Program-made: the position numbers and the translations under genes
Notes under the pieces: generated by a model
What the model was told of the DNA's origin: nothing
Seen by the model: the letters and a program-made list of their open reading frames with translations, nothing else
Database searches by the model: none
Part shown: positions 9,719 through 21,595 of the stretch, piece after piece
How positions within the stretch are numbered: the first letter of the stretch is position 1
Layout of the letters: every line of letters starts with the position of its first letter
Source of the DNA: Erodium maritimum
Taxonomy: Eukaryota; Streptophyta; Magnoliopsida; Geraniales; Geraniaceae
Reading direction: 5' to 3'
Assembly: GCA_963921825.1 (NCBI GenBank)
Contig: OY997594.1
Coordinates: 67,999,675 to 68,063,674 of the forward strand
Length of the DNA stretch: 64,000 nt

Positions 9719-12359
9719 TGTAAGACCAGCTTCCGGTCGAACCGGTGACTTCGGAAGTCACTCGGGACTTTTCCGGAAACCAAACGAAGTAGCCACTATC
9801 ATGGTTGGCTTCAGGGGAGAAAACCCTTTCGTTTGAGTATAATATTGGATAAAGTCAATTTTGGTCAAAACGAGACTTTATATCGACTAAAACTCCAATT
9901 TTAAAAGTGCTGGAATTTATTTGGAAATTTAAATGACCTAGGGGAGGACACATGTCTATTTGTGGTTGAAGGAGAGAAAAAGGATAGTCATTGTCCCTTT
10001 TACCCTCCCAAAGGCTTCTACATGAGTTTCTAACTCAAGGGCTTTTAGTCATTTACTACTTCTAGGTATTTTATTGGATTGGAGAAGCCAAAATCATTTC
10101 ATTTTGCTTGTGGTAGCCGAAAATTGGAGAGGAAGAGAGGAAGAGGAGCTCTCATGGAAGCTTGAAGGAGAATCAAAGAAGAAGGAACCATTTGGAGTCA
10201 TCCTCTAGCCTTCCACCCTCAAAAACACTAGCATCCTCTTCATCTTCACATTCTAGAGGTAATGGAACTATCTACTCATCTTTTCTCTTCATCTATTTCC
10301 TTGGGTTTTGGGTGAGAAATGGCTAGATGATGTTGGGTTGAGTAGAAATGATGGGAGATGGTGTTGATGAAGGTTGATGAAGAGCTTGGTGAAGTTTTTG
10401 TGGAGAAATCAATGGTGGTTGGAGATTTTGAAGTGGGTTTGATTTGATGAATCATTGGAAAACTTGTTTGTGTATTGATTCCTACCATGGGTAGAGGAGT
10501 ATTGATGGTTTTGGACTGTTTTGGGGGTTGGATTGGGGAAATTTCTGGATTTGAAGGTGGATTTTCGGGGTTGTGGAGCTGGAGGTTGAAGAAGGGCGAA
10601 TCTGTCCTGGTGCGTCACGGATCCGTGACGGATCCCGTGACGGGCGACGTCACGGCTCCGTGAGGGAGACCGTGACGGTGACCGTGAGGGTTGCCATCAC
10701 GGATCCGTGACCAGGTCCGTGACCCACCAGAGTGAGGGTTTCTTGGGGGTTTTTCGAAGTGTTTACACCTTGGTTTTGAGCTGAACTTTGGAAGGGTTTT
10801 GGGGGTCTTTCTTGTTGTTTAAGTGGAGCCTAATTAGTGTTTATTTGTGTCCAAGACCTTGGGGATCGAGCTAGAGAAGCAAGGATCACACCGAGGCCCG
10901 AGGGAAGAGCGAGGTGGTGATCACCGGACTTCGCCAAAGCGTTGAAGAGGAGGACCTTGAGGTAGGGAAAGCCGTAACCTCTCGTTTATGGTGCCTATTA
11001 TGCATGCTAAGTAATAAAATTGGAAAAGGTCCTAGACATGCATATAGGATGCGAATAACTAGCTTTATCGTCTTTCAATTGCTAATAACCTGAGAGTCTA
11101 GTGGTGACCGATTAGGATGCCATTCACTAGTGTAATTCGCTTTCAATACTTGGGATATGATTGTCTGGTAGAGGAGCTTTGGCAAAGCCCTCGGATTAGT
11201 TGCGTGATAGGATCACATGCTTGGTTGTTGATTGCTTAGTGGATAGGCTAAAGAGTCTAATGAAACTAGCGAAATTGCATGCTTGAAAGCTACTTTGAAG
11301 GCTTTATGTTTTGGTTGATCATACTCGTATTTGCTCGTTGATTGTATTCGAATGATTACTTGATTTACTTGATTGGTTGTTGGGAGTATCGAGTATGACT
11401 GGCTGTGCCGAGCGGTGCAATCAGGTGATCGATGCCCCGGTGGTTCGAAACTGGTAAGTGAACGGTAAGTTAGGATTGTGTATTTGGTGTGCTATGGTTG
11501 CGTGATTCGTGTGCTATGTGTTGTGGTGAATTGGCGATGGTTGAGCTGTGTGTGGATTTGGATTGGTGATGGTTGAGCCGTGTGTGGACTTGGGTCGGTG
11601 GTTATTGAGTTTGTATTACTTCAAATTTCTGTTGAGTGCATTATTCAATTATTAACTGCTTATTATTAAATTGCCCACGTGTGCGCTTCCTATGGGAGTA
11701 TGGCCCTGGGCTCCCGATGACCTAAAATCCCTTGGAGACGTTTATGAGACTTCCGATGATATGTGCCCTGAAGGGTGTTTCCAATAGTCTCAATGATATG
11801 CGTCTCCTCCGGATTGGAGGGAAAATCCGAGAGGACACGTAAGACGTGGATCGGAGGGTGGTGACCTCATGTACCACGGCATTGTTTGGTTTATCTATTG
11901 TCTCCAATTGTTAAGAACTTCTTGTTAACTTTATTAATGAATTTATTTGTGATGTTATGGACTACCTTGTGGAATGTTCTGTGAATTGTGGATCTTGTGG
12001 CATTACCGTCGATTCTTTGGAGTTTAAGGCTCACTATGTTATGTGTTTTCCCTACTGAGCGTGAGCTCACCCCTATGTCTCACTGTTGTGTCTACAGGCT
12101 TGATTGAGGAGTAGAAGCTTGGGCGCTTCTCGGTGGGGTACTTGTTAGAGGCTTCAGACTTTACTTTTTATGTTTTGAATCAAACTGTGGAGATTATTAT
12201 TACACCCCTTGAGGGTTATTTCATGATTGAACTACGTTTTGTTGGATTATAGTTATTTATTGGAATTTTCCGGAATTGGTTTTAAAGTGTTATCTCCTTT
12301 ACTCACTTTTTACTAGGCATGCCTCGAGTCCGGGCAAGAATCGGATTTGGGGCGTGACA
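9719..12359 (+). mobile_element. Solo LTR of a Ty3/gypsy-like retrotransposon (2,641 bp)
   Basis: Begins TGTAAGACC and ends GGGGCGTGACA (TG...CA). It is flanked by a perfect 5-bp TSD, AACCC, at 9714-9718 and 12360-12364. There is no primer-binding site, gag/pol or second LTR, so this is a solo LTR left by LTR-LTR recombination. The same family begins at 62637 (same orientation, cut by the window end). Blocks such as TTTCCCTACTGAGCGTGAGC (about 12045) also occur in the solo LTRs at 49-56 kb. The long LTR and its ends suggest a Ty3/gypsy chromovirus (Tekay/Del-like), but without the internal region the lineage is inference. Confidence 0.88.
10612..10735. repeat. GC-rich palindrome cluster inside the LTR
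   Basis: A chain of short inverted repeats built around CACGG/CCGTG. It includes a perfect 16-bp palindrome, GTCACGGATCCGTGAC, at 10614-10629 and another GATCCGTGAC arm near 10701-10710. It can fold into several hairpins. The second LTR copy has the same cluster at about 63521-63656 with one extra unit of roughly 30 bp. Confidence 0.75.
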
Positions 12360-13430
12360 AACCCTCCCACATCAGATGTAGAACCCCGATAGTCGTTCAT
12401 ATTAAAGACCTATATCTGTGGGCTCCAAGTTACCCTAAAAACGGAGGTGGATTCGTCGGCGGAGTGGACTATCCACGTCCAGGCTAACTTGGAACCAAAG
12501 GTAATCATCCCACCGACGAAGTACCGGAAAAGGTGTGGAGGTTACCTCGGTGCCTAGGGTATTGGCCAAGATAGATCGAATGTGGGTATTTCGAGCATCT
12601 CTTGAGACATTGAACGCCCTCACCCTTATCTCTAAGAAATAAAATAGGATAATGCTCTGTTGCATGCAGGGTAGGAGGAGTACCGGGATCAACAAGCATC
12701 CACTAAATCCCCTCGCACCCCGATGACGGATGTTCTCCAATGTTGTGCTGGTCGGGATATGGAATGCCTCCACCTCTTTGGAGAGGCACTCGACCTCCAT
12801 GCCACAGATTTCCATTGTTATCGTATTACAACCTATGTCAGCCACAATTCGTCCAACCAATGAATGACGTTACCGGCCATCGGAGTAGCCGAGATCGCTT
12901 TGATATGGACGACCACCAAATCATCCTCGTCGTCCGGGTCGTCCTTGAGAGAGAAAGTATCGAGGTGGTCTTGAACAGTCTCAACAACCCAGAGGACGAG
13001 GAAATGACAGGGAGCGACTGTCCCAACCTGGAAATGGCCCATGGTTGCACTGGGGAGCGACGGGACGATGCATGGGGTATCCGAAGCTGAGGCCAGGCTG
13101 GACTCTATTCGGTAGGGGGGTTCTTGGCCATGTGGGGTCATCGAAACGGGCTGCGATGAAGGGCCCGGTCAGACCTGCGATGGAGGTGCACAAGGGAGGG
13201 AGGGTCTATCTCTTCGTACGACAAAGGTGCCTGCAGGCAGGTCGGCGATCCTCATGATGGATACCTTCCGTAAAGAGGAGGCCGAGAAAGAGGTGGCTCC
13301 ACCGACTACGACAACATGGGAGGAGGAAGAGGCGGAGGAGGTCGGCATGACTGAGATCCTAGCGACGTCATTATTGAAGAGAGAGGGAAACCTCTCTCTT
13401 AGACTCACTTGCACTAAGAATTAAAATCTT
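12360..13430 (-). pseudogene. LINE ORF1 (DUF4283-like) relic, 5' part
   Basis: Minus-strand reading shows the layout of plant LINE ORF1 nucleic-acid-binding proteins: a low-complexity N-terminus from about 13414, an acidic segment, then a DUF4283-like core ending RWDDYLWFQVSLDVDSPLRR (12447-12506), comparable to the family's RVRVxIDxxKPLRR. Next come YERLSGFYI-stop-CGRV at 12361-12399, the start of a CCHC knuckle. At that exact point the solo LTR at 9719-12359 interrupts it. Stops and frameshifts show it is dead. Start and end are approximate. Confidence 0.55.
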
Positions 13431-13651
13431 CCAATTCGATAAGCTTGTTTCTTCTCAATCATATTATGCTGATTTTATTCCTACAACGGATCCGGTGGAT
13501 CACTTATTTAAATCTGTCAAATTTGATTGGTTGAATAAACTCAACATGAATCGGCTACCTGTCATGCACAACTACCATTTTTCCTTTCAAAATTATATAA
13601 TATCTCGAAGATGTCACGTATCTCGTATTATTTTGTGAGGATCGATAAACA

Positions 13652-13706
13652 ATACGAATCAAATAAGGGTCAATTACGAGATACGAACCAAATAAGAGTC
13701 AATTAT
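13652..13706. repeat. 29-bp direct repeat upstream of the RING-H2 gene
   Basis: Two adjacent copies (13652-13680 and 13681-13706) of ATACGAA(T/C)CAAATAAG followed by (G/A)GTCAATTA. They lie about 135-190 bp before the RING-H2 start codon, within its likely proximal promoter. A regulatory role is speculative. Confidence 0.6.
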
Positions 13707-13790
13707 ATACGAGGCCAACGCACCTAATCTCATGACTTGCAGACATAGTTGTCCGCACGGTACCGCACACCAATCATGAAACATTAAGTC

Positions 13791-13800
13791 TCATATAAAT
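13791..13800 (+). promoter_or_regulatory. TATA box of the RING-H2 gene
   Basis: TCATATAAAT lies 41-50 bp before the ATG at 13841, and a CCAAT string (CACCAATCAT) lies about 20 bp further upstream. The short distance implies a very short 5' UTR. Confidence 0.55.
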
Positions 13801-13840
13801 ACACATTGGTTTTGCTCTCAAAAACGCAAAACTAAATTGA

Positions 13841-14347
13841 ATGGGTTATTTTTGTTGCAAGACTCATGTCACGCGTCTCCTGAACCTACTCCACCATCTC
13901 ATCTTTTACCCAATTTCTCTCGTATCCACCAAGCGCGGCGTCATAGGAGAAGACGAGCATAGGCCCTCGCCTTCTCTCGTGCCCGTGCCATTCACAATCA
14001 CGGACCATGCTATGGTGAAAGAGAAGCTTCGGGTGGTTGAATTCGGGGAATTTCTAGACAAGAGGGTGACAAAATCGTTGCAAGACGAATGTGGAGGCGA
14101 GTCTCATGAGTGTGCAATATGCTTGAATCGTGTGGAGAGGAAGCAAGAGGTTCGGGAGCTTTCGAATTGTGCGCATGTTTACCATAGGGAGTGTCTGGAT
14201 GGTTGGCTGGAGCAGGGCCACCAGACCTGCCCCTTGTGCAGGCTTAGGGTCTTGCCTACACCTGCTCCTCTTGGTCTTGATGTAAGTCATGATCCATGGA
14301 GACGGGAGAGGAATATTTATCTTTTTGGAGAGGATGTTTTGTTTTGA
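13841..14347 (+). CDS. RING-H2 finger E3 ubiquitin ligase (BRH1/RHA-like)
   Basis: Intact single-exon ORF of 168 aa. A C3H2C3 RING-H2 domain spans residues 91-133: Cys91, Cys94, Cys110, His112, His115, Cys118, Cys130 and Cys133 all present, with Trp122 and the CPLC core. RING-H2 domains bind two zinc ions and recruit an E2 ubiquitin-conjugating enzyme, so the protein is probably an E3 ubiquitin ligase. Residues 11-30 form a hydrophobic N-terminal stretch that could be a membrane anchor, as in small plant RING-H2 proteins of the BRH1/RHA type, whose length it also matches. A TATA box and CCAAT string precede it. It sits alone between two LINE ORF1 relics on the opposite strand. The substrate is unknown. 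Start choice: first ATG after the TATA box, with the usual family N-terminus (short polar start, then hydrophobic segment). Confidence 0.85.
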   Translation: MGYFCCKTHVTRLLNLLHHLIFYPISLVSTKRGVIGEDEHRPSPSLVPVPFTITDHAMVKEKLRVVEFGEFLDKRVTKSLQDECGGESHECAICLNRVERKQEVRELSNCAHVYHRECLDGWLEQGHQTCPLCRLRVLPTPAPLGLDVSHDPWRRERNIYLFGEDVLF

Positions 14348-14519
14348 CTTCATTTCAATCTCTTATGTTGATTTGTACTATTGGTGGAAATACAAACGTA
14401 TTTTTTTTAAGGGACCCAACTTAAGTGGCAAGAGTGAAACCACTAAATACCCCACAAGATATCCTCAACAACATCATCATGTACGCAGGCAAAATCGCTT
14501 GTTCATGATCCTATAGGGA

Positions 14520-16170
14520 TGGAAGGTGGATGGGTGCAGCGGCGGGGCACGACTTCACTTGTGTGTTGGCAGTGTAGGTAGAAGATCTTGTCCCGTGTTG
14601 AATGACTGAATGATTTTCGAGTGAAATCCTAGGGGAGCACTTAGCCTGGGTGTCGGTCGGGAGGGGATTGTACCTTAGGCCGTGGCGAGGGGTTGCTTCG
14701 CACCGTAATAGGGCCTGACCGGTCCCTATACACCCCACGACATAAGTTAGGAAGTTCAGGTGCCTTAAGGGAAATGTCAAAACGGTGGAGTTTCGTGGGG
14801 TATGTGGGGTCCCGACGAGGGCATTCATCACCCTGATGGCCTATGCACCCACAATAGAAGAAGTAGTTCGGAAGACGCACACATTACAAGTGGATCCGAA
14901 TCGGTGTTTGGTGTCCTTCCACCAGAATACGCGACGTCGTACGAAGGGGTGTGGCCAGTTCCTTCTAGAACCGTGAACTAAGGGCGCCTCCTTATGCGAG
15001 ACCTGATTCTTTCGTGCGGACCTCCACAAATCTTCCTAATGCTTCCCCCACTCTAAAGCCCATTTCAGCTGTTAGTCCGTCCCAGGACAGGTCGGGTACT
15101 AAGGCCCACATCAAGATTATGGTTGAAGGAAAGGTGGCCGGATTGATTCCCAGTCGAAGATCCTCCAAGATTAGAGCAGACTAGTTGAAGGACCAGGAAA
15201 CTCCTTCCCATGATCCTATTTTTTTCCTTCAGGTAGGTGAAATAGAAGCCAAAAACACCCAACTCATGTCTTTTATGACAAGGAAGGCGTGGTGCCATAT
15301 TCTTTGCATCACTTCTTCCATGGAATCTCGATCGCAAGTGTGGTTTGTGAAGGGACGTCCTGTCAGGCCAAAGATCGTAAGTCCGCGGTTGTGAGTCATC
15401 GCTGGATTTCTCGGGACACAGATCACCCGATCCTCCTCTTCTTCTATCTGGAGGGCGTCAAAACTGTCTTGAAGGGTTAGAAGTGTCTCCATCGGAGGAC
15501 GCTCAGTCTCTACCACAATTTCGATCTCAGAAGATACGGGTCGGTCAGGTATTAGAGGGGTTTGTGCCAGATATCTTGTTCGGTTCTTGAGATGTGTCAA
15601 CCATAGGGACGACGGTGGTGGGGTGGGCAGATCCCGCTGATCATGAGGTTGTTTTGGTATCGGCGGGCAGATTGACGGCAAGAGCAATAGGGAGGGTGCC
15701 ATATTTGTCAGGGAGTGGGCGGGCGGTGAGTTCAGGTCTTGTAGGATGATTATGGTCTGGTATTAACCTTCCAAGGCTCCAATTGGGCTAGGGGATGTGA
15801 CTCAGAACGGCCAGGGCGAAAGTCGTGCGATGCTACTGACAATGTAAACGGTAGAGTCCGAAGGGGGGAAATGAGAGGCCCGGGGAGCCTTCTTCTTCCT
15901 GGGTCGAGAAGGCTTGACAAACTCACTTGGGTAGGGAGGTGGCATATATAAAGGAGAGCCATATTCAACGAATTTGATTGGGGGATCTCGACTTGCTCAA
16001 GATGGTTCAGCATATAGGGTGTTTACAGTGTTGTCACTCGCGTCGGAGATAACAGAGGAGGTGGGGGCCATGACAGCTTTAGGACTCAGGATCTAGTAAA
16101 TGGTTGGTGGAAATGGGGAGATTTAAACGTGGGCGGAGCACATACAGGAAACGAGGAAAGGGAAAGAACC
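14520..16170 (-). pseudogene. Second LINE ORF1 (DUF4283 and zinc knuckle) relic
   Basis: Minus strand. An upstream frame (15702 to 15229) ends in a segment resembling the DUF4283 N-terminus (LTIFGLTGRPFTNHTCDRDS ... FLVIKDMSWVFLASISPT). A second frame (14880 to 14641) reads LPNYFFYCGCIGHQGDECPR, a CCHC knuckle with C-x4-H-x4-C intact and the first Cys replaced by Phe. Proline/arginine-rich sequence follows, as in LINE ORF1 tails. Multiple stops and frame changes show it is dead. No ORF2 is attached downstream, so the element is truncated near 14520, or ORF2 was lost. The boundaries are approximate. Confidence 0.6.
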
Positions 16171-16279
16171 CTATAGGCCAAAATCAGTTATTAACCTCGT
16201 AATCCTAGATAATTAGAAAGTTGAATCTTCTTAATTTGATTTTTTTTAAAAGATCTTCCTAATTTGATGATAAATTTTA

Positions 16280-17076
16280 GGCTAAATTACAAATACCTAC
16301 CTTAAACTAGTAGCGTTTAACTGATATCTACCCTAAAGTTTTTTTAACTGATACCTACTCAGATGTTTAGTTATATGACAAATAGCCCGAGATGTCAGTT
16401 AAAATGACAAAAATGCCCTTGGTGATTTTTTAAATAATTTTTTAAAAATAAAACTAAAGTGATTTTTAAATAAAACTGAAGTGATTTAATAAGTAAACAT
16501 ATATATATATATAGGATTGGTATCAGGTAAAAACCACCCCTTATTGTGCAAACTACGAACTCACCAGGTGCTGACACGTGGACGCGCGCGCTGCTGATGC
16601 GCGCGCACAGTGCTGACACGTGGCGCACACGGTGCTAATAGTTTGGGCGCACAGTGCTAATAGGTTGGCCTATTAGCACTGTGCGCGCCAAACTATTAGC
16701 ACCGTGCGCGCGCGTGGTCAACACGCTCACGCGCGCGGGCAGAGGCGCGCGCACATCTGCCACGTGTCAGCATCGCGCGCGCTCTGCTGACGTCACTTTG
16801 ACCGCATCCTGTGGCTTAGATTGGTTCGTAGTTTGCACAATAAGGAGGGTTTTTACTGGATAGCCACCCTATATATATATAACAAAAGTGATTTTTTAAA
16901 TAATTTTTTTAAAATAATTATTGAAGTGTAGTTGAGAGTATTTTCGTCATTTTAGCTGACAGCTTGGGCTATTTGTTATATAACTAAATATCTAAGTAGG
17001 TATCAGTTAAAAAAAACTTTAAGGCTAGGTATCAGTGAAACGCTACAAGTTTGGGGTATGTATTTGTAATTTACCC
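16280..17076. mobile_element. Mutator-type MITE (797 bp) hosting a second MITE
   Basis: Terminal inverted repeats begin GGCTAAATTACAAATAC and (reverse strand) GGGTAAATTACAAATAC, and they remain complementary for more than 150 bp on each arm. A perfect 9-bp TSD, TAAATTTTA, lies at 16271-16279 and 17077-17085. Long TIRs starting with G and a 9-bp TSD are hallmarks of Mutator-like elements. There is no coding capacity. The centre is occupied by the nested element at 16514-16869. Confidence 0.85.
16514..16869. mobile_element. GC-rich palindromic MITE nested in the larger MITE (356 bp)
   Basis: The left arm starts GGATTGGTATCAGGTAAAAA and the reverse of the right arm starts GGGTGGCTATCCAGTAAAAA. 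Both continue into TTATTGTGCAAACTACGAAC, so the whole element can fold back on itself. The centre carries repeated TGCTAATAG and GCGCGC tracts and CACGTG motifs. It is inserted in a (TA)n tract; the TSD is therefore ambiguous (9 bp of TATATA-type sequence on each side). Confidence 0.8.
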
Positions 17077-17090
17077 TAAATTTTAATGAA

Positions 17091-17510
17091 AATATTTTGG
17101 ATTATTGCATAAGTTTACGGTGAAATATGTGCGACGAACTATTTTTGTTGTTGTAAAAACTTATGGCGAACTATATTCGTCTGCAAATCCGTTATCTTTA
17201 ACGGAATTGACTCATGTGACAATCACATGACATCGACTCTTTTTTAAAATGACAATTTTACCCTTTAAATTATGTTTGTTTCATTATTCATAATACTTTT
17301 GTGTATGTGTTTTGAAATTTGGAACCCTTATATATTATATACATTTTCATGGAGGTAATTTTTTTTTTTCAAAAAAAATATTAAACTCATTAGTAGACTG
17401 AAAATAATTAATGGTAAGTTTTGCAAAAAAAAAAAAAAAATATAGCCCATCCTAAGTTGTTGTAAAACTGCATAATTCATCGCAACTTTTTGCAATTAAT
17501 CCAAAATATT
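17091..17510. mobile_element. Probable MITE next to the 16.3-kb MITE
   Basis: Imperfect inverted ends: ATTTTGGATTATTGCATAA near 17094-17112 and, reversed, ATTTTGGATTAATTGCAA near 17507-17490. AT-rich interior without ORFs. An AATATT flank occurs on both sides, but the TSD is too short and simple to assign the superfamily. Confidence 0.45.
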
Positions 17511-17765
17511 ATTCGCTACATTCACAATTCATGTTCTTCCTAACTCAACCCAAGGACGTATGGGTAGAGTGTCAATCTTCCCTTGTCCACAATTATGACA
17601 ACTTTGGAAATACTTAGGTATACAATTTTTTCCGCAGTATTTATGGTGAATTGTTTTCTATTTGTAAAAGTGTGAAAACTAATTGAGAATTGGGATTATG
17701 AAGCATGAGCATGTCATGTGTAGTTTTTAATGTTTGAAGCTTTTTAATCAGCTCTATCACTGTTT

Positions 17766-18480
17766 TTTGAGGGAAAGACACCTTTTATTAATACCACGAG
17801 TAACACACATAAAAAATATCAGTGTTTGGTTGTGGATCATCCTGGGACAATTCATCATGCTGATACTAGAACCGTAACTAATACATCAGTTTTTACAAAA
17901 TTGGGGTTAAACCTCAGAGAGTAGAAAAAATAAAAAAACCCTATCCTATCTCGACCTGATACAAGTAGAAATGTCAAACTATTGCTCGGTCTTTTGAAGA
18001 GGACCATGTATGTTATTTTGAAATGGTGCTACTTGACCATGGATCATAGTAATTGGTGGAGGAGTGCGATTGATCACAACCAATCTGGATGAGAGCGGGA
18101 CGTAGCTCCTCCTTACGTCCCACGTCTTCTTACGGGGCGTCTCCGATCTTCAAGAATGATGCCTACCGCCTTCAAGATCCGCTTATCGGTGTTGTTATCC
18201 AAACCAAAGTGTAATCGGGCCACCATATGACCACCAAAAACCACCTCTAGGAATCACCGCTCGTCGAAGAATAGATCCTCATCAACACAGACCTTGATTA
18301 CGGAAAAAAATCGGGTGCTTTAACCCTAAATCAAGAGGCAAATCGAGGGAACCCCATAAAGAGTGATGATAATAATACCATAGACGAGTTAAGCAAGAAA
18401 AATTGAGAGATTGTAGGAGAAAAAATAGCCACCACCGCTGTCGAAGATGAGGGCTATAGGGTTTGTTCGGTAGGATAAAA
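17766..18480 (-). mobile_element. Probable LINE-derived fragment
   Basis: On the minus strand the segment starts with AAACCCTATAGCCCTC, has a GC-richer 5' part and ends in AAAAGGTGTCTTTCCCTC followed by an A-run (the T-run at 17769-17775 on the plus strand). This layout matches the other LINE-derived inserts of this window. No TSD was recognised, so the borders are tentative. Confidence 0.4.
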
Positions 18481-18519
18481 AAGTATGTGGGTCCCTATTA
18501 CTTATTAATATTATACCTG

Positions 18520-20640
18520 TATTTTTCATAATTATTTCTTACAACCATAACCTTCAACACTTCTCCCACACAAAGCTGAATTTACTTACTATTGTTGAAA
18601 CCTATGGCTTTCTTTTGTTTCTTCCTTTGCTGCAGTAGGATAGAGGAGCTCTACGTCATTATGTATAAGAGAAGTTCAGCTTGGCATCATCTCTTGCTTT
18701 AATGAAGGCATGAGAGTTGGACTAGACTTTCAAATGGATTACCCCCAATCTACTTGAGTTCCATTGAATATCAAGTTGTTTCTTACAATCCAAGTCTCAC
18801 ATAAAACCAAGCCAGCCAAACCAGTCCATTTGCTCAACCTAAAGCCAAAGACTTCCAAGAGGCAAATAAGACTTGAAAATCTCTAGGACCTATCCAAATT
18901 AGGTTCCACCAACTGAAAATTCTTCCCCAGAGTACCCAGGTTTTTGAACAATAAATAAGAAAGTGATTGCCTTCCTCAAGTTCTCCATGACAGAATGGAT
19001 ACATGCACGGTTGAATTGGAATCCTTACCCATCTTCCTTATAGAATTTTTTTTTGTATGAAGTGCATTATGATAGCATAACCATGCAAATCCTGCCATTT
19101 TGGTGAAAATGCATATTCCCACATAACATAACCCCTAAGCTTTTGGGGTTGCTTGAGGCACAAGTCTAGCGTCGATTTTACTATAGAGAATCCATTGGTG
19201 TTATGGGTCCAAAAGGTTGTGTCTACTATGTCTACCATATTAGGGATTGGATGATGAACTACAATGTCCTGAATGAACTTCTTCTCTATGCCAAGTTCCC
19301 AATCAGTTTTATCCCTCACAAATATTATCTTCCAACCAAAACTTGCCTAGAACTCCGGAACTTTACCATGCTTGTTTGCAGCCACAAAAAATAATCTTTC
19401 AAATTTCTCTATCAATGAACTTCTACCACACCAGACATCATACCGAAAGATTATTCTTGAACCATGTACAAGTTCACAAAGAATCCATTCATTGCTTAAG
19501 AGGTTACTGAAATTTAAATATTTGGATATGAGGTGTATATGACCTAACTAGGAGGATTTATCAATGGTCTCAAACTTACTCAAGTTCCAATCAACATAAT
19601 TCCATCCATACCTGGAACATCTCACTTATTTCCAAAGAGAATCTATTTCAACATAAAACCTCCATCACCATTTGGATAATAGGCTATCATTTATTTTTGA
19701 TAAACTTCTAATACCCAATCCACCTTCTTCCTTTGATACACATACCTTTTCCCAGCTAACCTTGTGAATAACTTTTCTCCCAACTGACGTGCCCCACAAG
19801 AAAGCTCTCCGCCATTTCTCAAGCTTTCTTTTTACACCTTGAGGTGCTTTCATCAAAGGCATGTAGTAAAAAAGGAGTGCCATCAATATAGACTTGATCA
19901 AAGTTAATCTTCCCCTAAGGTTTAAATATTTTGATTTATATAGATATAATTTTTTTTTGTATCTTGCCACAATTGGATCCTATGTCTTGAGCCTTTTTTG
20001 GGTTGGCCTATAACATGAATCCGAAATATGGAAAAAGGATGGAATAAGTTGAACATTCAAGGATCTCTACAACCATTTCATCAAACATCTCTTTCCAATG
20101 CACAATTGAAGGGCAATCAAAGTTACTTTTAAATTCTCAGGGCCTCCACTCCACCTTTGATGAATATTATAATATCATCTGTAAATTGCATATGAGAGAC
20201 CTATGAACAATTATCTCCAAACTGATACCCTGGGAAGCTTCTAGCTCTTATCCCTTTTTCCATTAGCCGATGCAATCCCTCCCCAACAATGGAAAAAAAT
20301 TAAGGGTGATAAAGGACATCCTTTTATAAGGCCTCTTCACAAATCAAAATCAGGAGAATGAGAGCCATTAATGAGCACTGCCATATGTTTTTTGAAACAT
20401 TTTTGCATCCGCATCCTCCAAGTATATCCAAACCCCATTGAAATCAGAAAAATTTATAAGTGTTCTCAACTTAGGGAATCATAAGCTTTTTCAAAATCAA
20501 GTTTAATGATTGTTATTTTCTCTTTTGATTTTTTAGCAGAATGTACTACTTGAAAAGCTATTAGGACTCCATCAAAAATTACTTGAAGTAAAACGAAAAT
20601 GTTCCATAATCTAGTTGCAAAAATAAGAACTCAACTTCCA
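18520..20640 (-). mobile_element. Degenerate LINE ORF2 fragment (reverse transcriptase)
   Basis: Minus-strand reading gives, in order, KLDFEKAYDS (near 20480), GCPLSPL (near 20330), FTDDIIIFIKGG (about 20150-20185, replacing the usual FADD), GRLTLIKSILMALLFYYMPL with GGLGIRSLSKINDSLLSKW (19665-19915), and the zinc-binding RVT region with FWTHNTNGFSIVKS (19160-19230). Frameshifts and stops interrupt it. The 5' half of ORF2 (endonuclease) is missing and the next element begins at about 20640. No RNase H was seen, so this is a different LINE lineage from the one at 1-3.6 kb. Confidence 0.85.
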
Positions 20641-21595
20641 CCAAAATAGAATTATATTCTTATATACTTAGGGTTTTTCTCTCCCTTTCGTATCCTCTCC
20701 AGCCGTCATTTCTACACCTCCAACCATAGTTTCCACCGACTCATCCTCTTCTTCCTCTTCGTCTCACAAGCCTGGCAATCTTGCTTCGCCGCTTCTAACA
20801 CCCGACCACGGGACCAAACTGTCACCACGAAAGGAGGGTTTCCCCACCATCGACCCCTTCCCTCGCGAAGTTCCGTCGCCAGCAACTAGAACCCAACCAA
20901 ACATGTCTCGCCACCACGGCGGGGATCCCATCTGCTCCTCGCCTCCAGATGGAGCCCTCTCCAAGAGCCGTCGCGGACGGTGCACGCAATCATAGACCAG
21001 ATCCAGATCTGGGAGAAACAATTGACTGCATGGCCCCCTCTCAGGCCCACGACGATGTTGTCGACGAAACCTATCAGACCAAGCCAACCGCTACCCCCTG
21101 TTATCCCCTCAAAGCCCCCCAAGTCAACTAGAGGCCTATTTGGATCGCCTATGGGGGGTTTCGTTGGATGAGGAGGACGCTGAGGGGGGCTTGGCGATGG
21201 TGCAAGCTGCAAAACAACCCCGCCAAGCCCCGTGAGGCTCTTTGGGGCTCGAGGAGTAGATGGATGATGGTCTACTCCTTACGACCTGAGACTAGTTCCG
21301 TGGCTCTTGGCTTGGGGGAGCGAGTTTTCACCAAGGAGATCCGTTTGTTTCTGTTTATTTCCAATTTTGCATTACTTTGGACGTTTTTTGTTTGCTGTTA
21401 TGTTTTCAATTATTTAAATTCTCAGCACAGGGTAGGACGTATGAGTAACTTTATTTATCTAAGATGAAAACTAGATTATTTTTACAGATTCATGAACGCC
21501 GAATGTTCTACAAAAGACTCAAGGCCATATTTTATCCTTACCCCTTTTAGCTATACTTGTATGGTTTGGTTTATATTAACAGTACAAAATAGTGT
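20641..21595 (+). mobile_element. LINE-derived non-autonomous element
   Basis: Starts with a 5' UTR-like stretch (ACTTAGGGTTTTTCTCTCCC), has a GC-rich body with overlapping short frames and no reverse transcriptase, and ends in a 3' tail (GATTCATGAACGCCGA ... CTTGTATGGTTTGG ... AACAGTACAAAATAG). The last ~115 bp match the tail of the element at 56516-57431. Possible short TSD CAAAATAG at about 20640 and 21588. It lies against the 5' break of the minus-strand LINE. Confidence 0.6.
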
